Made by a program: the position numbers and the translations under genes
From: Microvelia longipes
Taxonomy: Eukaryota; Arthropoda; Insecta; Hemiptera; Veliidae
Length of the DNA stretch: 64,000 nucleotides
Direction of reading: 5' to 3'
Assembly: GCA_018340805.1 (NCBI GenBank)
Contig: JACMZG010001913.1
Location: 9,570,354 to 9,634,353 of the forward strand
Shown here: positions 10,201 to 22,500 of the stretch, one piece after another
Layout: each line of letters opens with the position of its first letter
Numbering within the stretch: position 1 is the first letter of the stretch
The notes under the pieces: generated by a model
Database searches by the model: none
What the model saw: the letters and a program-made list of their open reading frames with translations, nothing else
What the model was told of the DNA's origin: nothing

Positions 10201-13200
10201 GAGGGTAATTTAAATGTAAAATTATTTAAAAATACAAACTTCAGTTTTAAAAAACCTAAGAATAGCAATTCTTTCTCTAATAATTCCCTTAAATGCTTTT
10301 ATATTGAAGAAAAAATAATTATATTATTGAAATATATTGATCATAATAGTTAAAGTATTGTTCCTGTTTTTTTACCTTTTGTTTTTTTATATTTAATTTC
10401 TTTTTTAGTTTTGTAAAAATGGTCTTTGACCGTGTATATGTTAAATAAATAAATAATAAATGTATTAATTACAATTTATTGTTTCATTTAAAAAAAATTG
10501 ACCAAAGGGTCCAATACAAAAGTGTTACCAAATACAATATTAACAATAAAAAATTTTAAATTGCTATAAACAAAAAATAAGAATTTATCATAAAACAAAA
10601 TCAAAATAAAATTAATGGGAAAAATTAAAATAAATAAAAATGATCTTGAGCAACACTGGCATGGAAATAATTAAAAGTAAAAAGTAGGAAATAAGTTTGA
10701 GACATGTTGTTAACATAAAAATATAACTGCTATTGTTCCGGAGATGTGAAATCGGACAGACGACGCTCGACAGAAAGTATAAGGGTTTCAAAGATTATCT
10801 TCGAAACCCTAATAATAAATGTCATAGTCATGGATTATTATTATTAAATAAATAATTTGATGGACAATGTCTACCTTAAATATCTGATCTGTACAACTGT
10901 CTTTATCCACCAGCTAGCACTGATGATGGCCTCTTGTTGAGTTTTAATTGCTTGGCTGTTGAAGTCTATTTTTGTGGAGGAACTTATTTTTCTGTTAATA
11001 AGATGAACTCCATTAAAGCTTATCGTACTTCTCATAGTTTAGTTTAATTGAGCCGTTATAAACTAAGATTCTTGTGTACTTTTTACTTATTACTTTTACT
11101 CATCTAGACCATAGGTATATTGGAAAAGTATTGTGTTTGCAAAAGAAATCCGTACCTGGGATGACACCGGAATTATTCGTTTCAAGAGTTTTTAAGACCC
11201 CCTGAATTTTGCTAATGATACTGGTGAGGTATCAATATGTGTTGTCTCTAAAAACATCAAATCAACTCAGAAAATAATTTTAAGTCTTGGAAAAATTTAA
11301 AAGTGGATGATCTTTTGTTTTAAAACATCCAGTGACTTCATATTGCTCTTGATGCAGTTTTGAGCAATATTATTCTCTGAATTTCCCATGTTTTTTTAAG
11401 TTTATAATTATTGGTTATTTATTGTTGTTAGGTATCATGCCGGAAACTCTACAAAGTTTTCTTGACTTTAACTTACCTAAGAAAAGCAAAACAACCCTAG
11501 GTGTTCAGGACGCTAAGCTAGCGGCAGCCATTTCCGACACTGTACAGGTTTCTTGCTTATGCACTGGTCCCATCCCTGAAATTATTAGAGGTAATTCTTC
11601 TATGGTTTTTATATTGTGGTTATATTTTGAAATTGATTGAGAATTGAAGAATGCTTGTGAGAGTGGTGTCACTAAGAATAAAACAGAATCGATCCCGCCC
11701 ATCACTCATCCATACACTCGAAGTGGCTTCTTATGGTTGTTGGTATTGGGACTGGATTCAGCTCAATCGGACTATTCTAAGTGGTGCAATTGGCAAATAA
11801 CTTAATTATGATGTCATCACTGGGGTCCGTAGCGGCTACAGGCCTAAGGCCCATATTTTTTTTTAGTTTAGTTTTTTTACTATTTAAAGTAAAAAAAAAA
11901 TTAATTAAACAAAAAAATCCAAAATGCAATAAACTTTAAAAAGTTTTGTAAAAACTTAAATTTTATACTCATGAATGAAGTTAAGTATAATTATTAACAT
12001 GTGTTTTGACTTCAACACACATATGCATACTTTTATTTATATATCAAACTTATGGAATATTTAAACCCTCTGCTCTGAGGCTACAGAACGACCAAAACCT
12101 TAAAGGCGTCTTGTTCTAACTTGTTAAATAACAGAGAATTTGTTATTCAGGTATCCGCCTCCATTTCACCAGCTTAGTTAAAGGGTTCACGACTCGTGCC
12201 GGAGGAGTTGCTCAACTCGGTTTGGGACACAGTTACTCCAGGGCCAAAGTCAAGTTTAATGTCAACAGAATAGATAACATGATCATACAAAGCATAGCGT
12301 TACTCGACCAAATGGACAAGGATATCAACACTTTCTCAATGAGGATCAGGTATTGGAGCACTTTTTCATTGAATTATTGATTGATTGATTGTTAGAGGCA
12401 CTTTTTTTTATAGGAAATTGAAAACTTCACAGGATCAATGTGAAATTTAAATAATAGTAATAATATTTTATTCATTGCCATTAAAAATATAGTTTGATTG
12501 TACTGCCTTATGACAAACGTCAGAAAAATCAGAAAAGAACTTACATTCATTCAGGATTGATATCAAATAAATAATGATAATATTGATTCATTGTCATTAA
12601 AACTATAGCATGATTGTGCTGCCTTAAGACAAATTAAAAAAAAATTAGAAAAGAAATTATATTCATTCAGGATTAAATCAAATTTTAATAATGATAATAT
12701 TTGATTCATTGTCATTAAAACTATAGCATGATTGTGCTGCCTTAAGACAAATTAAAAAAAAATTAGAAAAGAAATTATATTCATTCAGGATTAAATCAAA
12801 TTTTAATAATGATAATATTTGATTCATTGTCATTAAAACTATAGCAATGATGTACCTGCCTTATAAAAAAAAAATGTCATTCGGATTGATATCAAATTTT
12901 AATAATGATAATATTTGATTCATTGTCATTAAAACTATAGCATGATTGTACTGCCCGAAAACAAGGATTTTTTCTGTTAAGTCTTTTTGAGTGCTGATTT
13001 AAAACTTTTTGGGTTAAGACTTTTAACTTCATCAGACAAACTTAAGTTAGTTCAATAAGTTATATCCCTTGACAGCCAAACTTGATGAGGTCACTGTAAC
13101 AACAGTGACCTCGTGTTGTCGCATCGATTGACAACAGTCAATCGATGTGATGGGACAACTATGTTGCTGTTTTTGTCTTGTTTCGTATTAATGGCTTTTA

Positions 13201-15620
13201 TGTGAGTCTCCGTTAAAACTAAATAAATGAAGATCGATGTTAGATTGAGAATTCTGTGCCTAATGATTAGGGGACGACAATGTTCTCTACTATTGGTTTT
13301 TACGAACTGCTTTTTTTTATTATATCCGCAAGGATTTGAACTATCATTTTAATTATTATTGGTTATTAGTTTGAATAAATTAATTTAAAACGAAAGCTTC
13401 TGTAAAAACTGTTGGAGGGAACCAAAAAACAGTTCTCTACCTTTCATGTAAATTTAGTCTTGACAAAATTAATTTAGTGGTCTAGTTAGAACTTTAAACT
13501 AGATATTTTCAAGTCTAATATTTGGTGTGATATGTTTTTATTTATATTGGGTAGATTAAAATATATATATTTTTTTATGTAGAGAATGGTACTCGTACCA
13601 TTTCCCAGAGCTCTATAAAATAGTTCCTGAGAATTTCCTTTATGCTAAACTGGCCAGTTATATTGGCAACAGAAAGAGGTTGAGTGAAGAGCATATACCT
13701 GAGTTAGAGGAGATAGTCATGGACGAAGCTAAGGCCAATTCTATTCTTAAAGCTTCCAGATCCTCTATGGGTAAGTTTTGAGTTTCTGATGTTAAATAGT
13801 AATACTTTCTTTACTAAAATAAATAAATTTATTTATTTTACATTCTTTAATTTATATTAAATCTAATATTAATAGCTTTAGGAAACCTAGTCATAAGTAT
13901 AGTACTAAGCATGTTATAGCAATAATTTAGTTATAGAACAACATAGATTAAGTAAATCCGAGACTGCCCATTCAAATTTAGGTATAAAATTATTTAATAG
14001 ACTCGATAATCACACTAAAGAATTAAAATTAAGTGATTTTAAAAAACTTGTTAAAGAAAAACTTACAACTAATGTATTTTATAGTATTAAGGCGATCCCG
14101 CAAAGAGTGGGGGTAAAAATCTCTTAAATGGAAATATCTCTGGTTCTCGGCAAAATATCAAAATTCTAAGACGGTACTTCACTTCTAATTTTTATTCTGC
14201 ACATTTTAAGACTCATTTCAACCTTCTGGAGCAAACAACAGTGGCGCAATTTGAAGAACTACTTAAAAATGTAGTTCTCAAATTGCACCACTGTTTTTTG
14301 CTCCAGAAGGTTGAATGAGTCTTAAAATGTGCAGAATAAAAATTAGAAGTGAAGTACCGTCTTAGAATTTTGATATTTTGCTTAGAACCAGAGATATTTC
14401 CGTTTAATTGATTTTTACCCCCACTCTTTGCGGGATCCCCTTAAGGGTATGCCTAAGTCCAGGCATTGTATTACCTGGAACACCGAATTGTTTTGTTAAT
14501 TGTAGGTCCTTGGAAATAATGACTTAACAAAAATTTCAAAAATCCATTAAACATGAAAAAATGTTTTGATCAATTTGATATTTGGCACCATGTAGTCATA
14601 TATAAGACCAAATATGTGCTAGGTTTCATTTTGTTATCAGCATTAGTTCAATTTTTGTTACATAACTTGTATATATATTTTTTTTAAAAAATCTAATAAT
14701 AATCCAATGAAGAAGATGCATAAATTTTAAGCTATGGTTTTTTTTTGTGAGATAAGAAAAAATGTTTTCCATAGAAACTATAAGGCGCGGTCGAATATCC
14801 ACGCCTTCTAGAACATTGGATCACCAACAAATTTTTTTGTAACTTTGTTTTTCAAAATTTCAGTAATTAGCCGGATTGTGATAAATGAAGCCTATTTCCG
14901 TAATCTGCACGCTCTTTTGGTTAATCTCAAAGAGTATTTACATTCACTCAACGATTTATTTTTAATCTAACTTGGTACATACAAACTACTGTTAGACGTC
15001 AATGTTATCTACCTGATTTGTGTTATATTTTGACATGTCATATTTGTTGACATTGACGTCCAACAGTAGTTATGTATGTACCAAGTTAGATTAAAAATAA
15101 ATCGTTGAGTGAATGTAAATACTCTTTGAGATTAACCAAAAGAGCGTGCAGATTACGGAAAATAGGCTTCATTCATCACAAATCCGGCTAATTACTGAAC
15201 ATTTTGAAAAACAAAGTTATAAAAAAAGTTTGTCGGTGATCCAATGTTCTAGAAGGAATATGAATTAGTTACATTTATATTAGCATTAAAGAATATATAA
15301 TATTTAAAAAAGTAAGATTGGTCAAAAGCTACCATGTCATTTTGGTTATATAGTTGATTGATTTATTTTAAATCTTAAGGTGTATGCTAAAAACTAACAT
15401 ATGTCAAAAGCCCATTTGATTATACCAGTTTTTAATGTGTTGTGGGTTATTTATAAGCTTACAATGTTCTTAATTGACGTACAATTTAATTCATGTAAAA
15501 ATAAATTTAAGGACTTGGTATAATGACAGTGATAAATTTGTATATATAAAAGCATTGCTATATTTACATATAGCAATGTTTGGACTTTATAATATATATA
15601 TAATATTATATATATCAATA

Positions 15621-15679
<59 letters not shown>

Positions 15680-18600
15680 TATATAAATATTATCAATATA
15701 AATAACCTTGAGCAGCACCAAAGTACACATGGATATAACACTAGAAATAAACATAAAATTGCTATACCAAAGCACCGTCTTAAAAAATCTGAGGTTGGTC
15801 ACCATATTCAGTTCTTTAACAAATTACCGGAGAAAACAAAAAATCTGTGAGATAAGAAATATAAAAAAGAAATAAAAGCTTTATTAACAAACAATGTCTT
15901 CTACGGCATAAAAGAGTTTGTAGAATTTAAAATGTAAATTTTCCGTAAATTAGCTATGTGACATATTTTCCTTTGTTGGTTTTTGCTTTTAGCTTAAACC
16001 AATGTGTGAAATGTTTAATAATGAATAAGATGAACTCTTAATAATGAATAAGAACAGAACAGTTTTTGTCTCTCCACACATTATTATAGTTATATAACAG
16101 AGCTGGCTTTCAACCGTTAAGGGTCATCATCAGTGCCTACATGACAAACAATTCATCAATTAATAAAATGAAAAAATAGAGTAAAATGTAAAAAATAAAA
16201 TAATACAATAAACAAAGAAATCTAAAATAAATAAGGTGTCAAAAGAATAAAAATTTAAAACAATATATAATTAATAAAACAGCATACCGGTGAAAGTGAG
16301 GCTAGTAATCGACCAGTGTATTTAAAGGTGAGTACTTGACTGGAGGGCATGGCGCCTTTGCCACCGCTTGAATACACACAGAGTTGCCCCCACCCTCACT
16401 CCTAGCATTTAGACATTTAGAACTATCCTTGTCTATGAATCTTAATCTTATAAACCTGGTTTCTTATATTTTTAATTTTGTTTATCTAGTTATTTTTACA
16501 GGATCTAAAATGTTTTAAGTGAAGAGATTAATACTAAGTATAAGTCTCTTTGGTTTTAGGCTAAGTCGCTCCAATATTAGTGAAGTGAATAAAGTTTTAA
16601 TTGATTGTTGTTTACCTTACGTTTTATTCAAATTATGAAATGATTGCTTATTATTTGGGTGAATAGTTAATATTTAATTAATCTGCTTTCTCTTTTGTAA
16701 AAAAAATACTGGGACGGTTGCTGGTTTTAATTTATTTGCGTTCAAATTAAGCTTGATACATACATGTTTTTTTTTTTTTTTTATTTATAATTTTATTTTA
16801 TTGAGCGCATGCTCCAAGTTTGTTATTACATGCACTCAAGCCCCTTCGTTAAAAAGGTGGGTATAACACCCAATGAAGATACTTTTACCGCATTTATCTA
16901 CAATAAAAATGTACAATCTTAACTAATTACAGTAATACAGTGATAAAAGAAGGAAAGTTGTTTTTACATCAAGATTTTTACACAAATACTCAAATTTACA
17001 TTTACAATTATATACAATAACAAGTTATTCCCACTGCACCTTATAAACATTAGTCACACCGAGCAGAGCAGTACACACACCGGTCAATAAAATAATTGAG
17101 AAAAAAAAAAAAAAAAAAACAGATAATAAAAAACAATTAATTAAATCAAAAGATGGAAAACAATAATAAAATAAATAATATAACATACAACAATTGTACA
17201 ACCTTATATAATAAAATTAAAAGAAAAAGAAAGAATGCTTTTAAATTGAATTAAAATAAATCTTTGAAGAAAACAAGGTATAAGAAGTAAATAATTAATC
17301 AACAATATTATTTAAAAAACAAAGAAGTAATTAAAAAAAAAAATATAAGTAAGTAAACAAATAAGAATACTAAAAAAAATTAAAAAAAATAAATAAAAAA
17401 TAAAAAAACATATAAAAATTAAAAATAAAACTAAGTAATAAAATGAATAAATAAAAACGTATATATGTATAAATAAATATAAACATATATTTATAAAATT
17501 AAAAACAATAAAGAAGAGAAAATATAAATAAATAAATAAGTTATTATGTTAACTATTACATGTACATATACATACACACAAAATTATTCATTTAGCTCTA
17601 CAGTTTTTCTATTTCAATTGCATTTACAAAGTCTTCAAATATTGGTAAGTATTCTTTCGTCATCATTTTTGACCAAGAAATCGGCCAGTTATCTCCTCTG
17701 GTGACACTCATAAATAAGTTTCTTCTAATGTTTTCAACATAGGACAGTCTAATAGAATGTGCTTCCAATCTTGTCGGTTTCCGTTACAAGGACATGATGG
17801 TGAATCGTTTAGATGAAATCTGTTGAGATATGAACGATGTTTCCCATGGTTAGTAAGTGCCATAGTAAGTTTGTATGAATGATGTAGGTCGGCCCGTTGG
17901 CGGTCAGCTACGGTTTGAAAAAATAGTTTTGTCCATTGGCCATTAGGAGTTGCCGCCCATTCTTCCTCCCATTTCTGGAGAGAAACAGCTCTAACCTCTC
18001 GCTTAGTTTTACTTAGAGGAGGAAGCAAGTTTTCGAACGGCATTTCCTCATTAGACGCAGCTTGTTTAGCTTGTTTAGCTTGATACATACATGTATCATC
18101 TTTCAGTTTTGTCTAGTGAATCACAGTTAGGGCAATATAGAGTGTTGAGATTACTACAACAAGAGCTGTATTCATATTATGGCAAGGAGGGTTGGTTTCA
18201 GAGTTGCCACTAGAGACCAGCACCGTGTTCACCCTTACCTTCTGTCCGACTCTCTTGTATACTTTCTGACATTCTATACCTATTATATTCTTTGGTTGTA
18301 CCTTATTGACCCATAACTCTCTTATTTGATCTTTACTGTTATATTTCAATGGCTTTCAGGTATGGATATAGCTGATATTGACTTGATGAATATAGAGACG
18401 TTTGCTAAACGCATTGTTGCTTTGTCGGAATACCGCACAAACCTTGTCACATACTTGCGGAAGAAGATGGACAGTATTGCTCCAAATCTAGCAGCTCTTA
18501 TTGGTGACTCTGTCGGTGCTCGCCTGATATCTCATGCAGGCTCCCTCACCAACCTTGCTAAGTATCCTGCATCTACTGTTCAAGTTCTTGGTGCTGAAAA

Positions 18601-19541
18601 AGCTCTCTTCAGGTACTTCTATATTTCTGTGTTTTTATTTCATACTATGCAGAGAAAACATAGGAGCAATTTTTTTATTTCTAAACGTAACCCGATTAGA
18701 AATCCGTTTCCCATATGCCCCTATAATTATTACATATGTTATATGCTATTACAGTATGACATACGGTTAAAATCAGTTGACAGCATGGGAAAATACTGCT
18801 AAAGAACCAATGAGGTTAGCTTAATTTGAAATTGTGGGCATTTTTTATCATCCAGGACTAATCTCATTGGCTCCCTTGCATTACTTTCCCTCGCTGTCAA
18901 CTGATCTAACCGTATGTCATACAATAATAACTTCAGAGGTTTAAATAAGTTAAATGGCTATTTTGTTCTAATGAAAATGGAATTTAGGTACTAATTTTAG
19001 TTAATAATTTTAATTTTAAGACAGCATTATCATACTAAAGCAAAAAGTAAAATTATATATAAATAATGAATATAAAATAAAAATAAATTATGTGGTAAAG
19101 GTTGTGAAATATTATAAAAAGTTAATGAATATTAGCTTTTATTCAAATATGTTCCTTATGTACTAATTTTTATGTAATAGTATAATTATTACATGTCTGA
19201 TGTACTAATTTTTATGTAATAGTAATATTATTTCATGTCTTACGTACTAATTTTTATGTAATAGTATAATTATTACATGCCTTATGTACTACATGCCTTA
19301 TGTACTAATTTTATGCAAAGTTATCATTGTCACAAGGTTTAACTATTGAATAGGTTTAACTTAATCCGACTAAGACAACTACATCATTTCTAGTAGTTTT
19401 GGGATTCTGGCATCATTGAATCTGAAATAATGATGTTTCCTTTTATTTTATACACTGCACCATTAATCACAATATTTGTCCTAGAGGCAATTAACTTAGC
19501 GGTACACACAACAAAAAGATATATATATATATATATATATA

Positions 19542-19590
<49 letters not shown>

Positions 19591-22500
19591 TTTTAGTATT
19601 TTCTCTTCCAAGTATTTGATTTCTAATGTTTAAAGTGACTTGGTACTTTTTTCAGAGCCTTGAAAGTTCGTGGCAAGACACCTAAGTATGGTTTACTCTA
19701 TCATTCGACTTTCATCGCCAAGGCCGATGGAAAAAACAAGGGGAGAATATCAAGGTTTTTAGCGAACAAATGCTCCATAGCTTCTAGGATTGACTGCTTT
19801 GCTGGTGAGCATAGTATTTCCTCCTTTTAGTTTATATTATTTAATTTTTGGACAGAGCCATAATTTTACAATTGGAAGAAAATAATTATTAGGAAAATAT
19901 TTGAATTATATTGTGAATTATATGGACTGTAGATAAAAAATATAAACATTTGTGCAAGTCTCCTAATTTAAATCAATAATACCTCGGGTTTACCAGCATA
20001 GATGTATATTACTGGAGGGGGCATTCCTTAAACCTCCCTAAAAAAGAAGAAAAGGAGCCCTCCACTTGATACTCCTCATCTGTGGTAAACACCTTGTGAA
20101 TTTACTGCTAATATTGAGTCACCCGTGGTGTAGTGGTTTTGGTACGCAACCAATACACACAAGGAATGGACTTTAAACTTTCGAGTTTATTTAGTCATGG
20201 GTTCAATTCCAGCACGAGCCTCTGGGAGCCAGAAGGGACGTAAATGTGTCGTCAAGGTACTCGTTAAAGATCCTTACCCCTAAATGAAACTGGTATAAGG
20301 CAAATTTAGGACCCTATAGTTGAATCGCTTTTTGCCTTGTAGTTTAAAGTGTATGTAAGGTTTGGCTAACAGTGAGGGGCAACGTGTTGTTCCTTGTTTC
20401 ACTAGACCTGATACCATAGCAGTGAAAAATATGTATGATTGCTTGAAAAAGCATTAGAGGAACCATACAAATTCACGGCTCCTCTGTCTAGATTAGATAA
20501 AATATACCTACACTTGAAATTCAAAGGAGTAGAACACTATCTTAGGGAGCCGACAAAAAGAGTCCAACATGCCTACTTGTCTTGTAGTTACTACCCACTC
20601 CCCCATATTACTACTACTACTGCTAATATTTTGTGGGCACTAATTTTTTGCCTGTGCAGAGATCCCGACCAGTATATACGGAGAAAGTTTAAAGCAACAG
20701 GTTGAGGACAGACTCAAGTTCTACACCTCCGGGGATATTCCCAAGAAAAACGTGGATGTCATGTCTGAAGCTCATCAGATGGCGATGCAAGTCCAGAGCG
20801 AGCATGTTGTTAATGGTCTCGACAAATCTGAGAAGAAGAAGAAGAAAAAGGACAAAAAGAGGAAATCAGAACATGATAGTGAGTGTTTTTAACCCTTTAT
20901 GATTTTTCTTAATAGTTTCAAAGTAGAAATTTGCCTCGTCATGTGAACCAAGTTTGAAGTAAGGTTAGTCAAATCAGTTTGGAAGCTGATCTTTATTTAG
21001 AATTCTATTTTTTATGTTATTTCACATGAAGATTTAAGTCTTTCGCTGGTGACCGCTTCGATGTAAATGATGAATCATTTGCTCTGAGAGGCATTTTCAG
21101 GTGTATAGAACATCATGGGTGAAAATACAATTATTCTATAAAACAGAATTAATTAATCTCTTTATTAATTATACAATATACAAAACAGAATATTTTAAAT
21201 TAATCTCTTTATTAATTATACAATATACAAAACAGAATATTTTAAATTAATCATTATACATAACAAAACGAATATTTAAATAATCTCTTATTAATTATAC
21301 AATACAAAAAGAATATTTTAAATTAATCTCAATTAATATACAATATACAAACAGAATATTTTAAATTAATCTCTTTATTGTATAAAAATTAATAACATTT
21401 TTATTATTAAAAAATAATAAAACAATGACTTAACTAATATTAATCTGTTTAAATAATAGTGAAAATATGAAACAAACAAAATACATAGGTGCGCAGAAGT
21501 CAAAGCTTATTGAAAATTAATTTATTGTTTTAATGTTAAATCCATTTATTTCCTGTATCCTGTGAAAGACTTATGTAATCTACCGGAGGTAAGTACTAAG
21601 TAAAGTAATATATAAACCAAGTAGGGAAACTTAACACAATTTTTGTCAGACCTGACGTGTAGTTCAGATTTTGTCCACCAGGGAGTTGGCTCAAATTTTC
21701 TTAAGGATGCGGCCATTTTGTTTTACCTAGTAAATGTGAACAAACTATTTACGTACTATTTATCTACTTAACATTTTTGTGTTTATTGCATTTATTTGTA
21801 CAATTTAGTATAAAAGTAATAATTTGTGTTAAAATACTTTTGTCACATCCATCAGAGGTTTAAGTGAGAATATTTAAATACCAGGTTTGTTTAAATTACT
21901 TAAAACAAGCTGCAAATTAAGCTTTTTTTCGGGTGCACAAGTTAACTTACACTTAAGTTAACTTAAATATTAATTGTAATTTAGTAATGTAACAACTTTA
22001 ACCAAACTTTTGAATATAATAAAAGCAATCGTGATTTTAAGTTTTATTTAAGGCAATTTTTTCTTCAAAATTTAGAAAAAAACATGTGGTTTACCTTTAG
22101 TATAGTGTCTCTTTTTCTTCAAATAAATTATTGCAACAATTATTTCACAGAATTGAATACATCATTAAACTATCACGTACATATTAAAGTACGAAAACAC
22201 GATAAAAAGTAAAACTCACCTAATGTTATCAGGGTTGCCAATAAAACTATGTGAAAAAGCGTAAATCCTAAGAGGCGCATGCGCAGTTATTCCAATTCTT
22301 GCTGTTTTATTTTTTTGAGCCAGCTATTAGCTGATCACGCATGTCTGAATTTTTTTACACAGGTTAGAATAGGAGTTTCTCTACTTGGTTTATATATTAC
22401 TTTAGTGCTAAGTTACTCTACAGGAGTAATGCTTGTGCCCAGCTAGTAGTATGCTATTGTGATAAGGAATAGTTTAGAGTTACCCCGTATCTGATATTTT

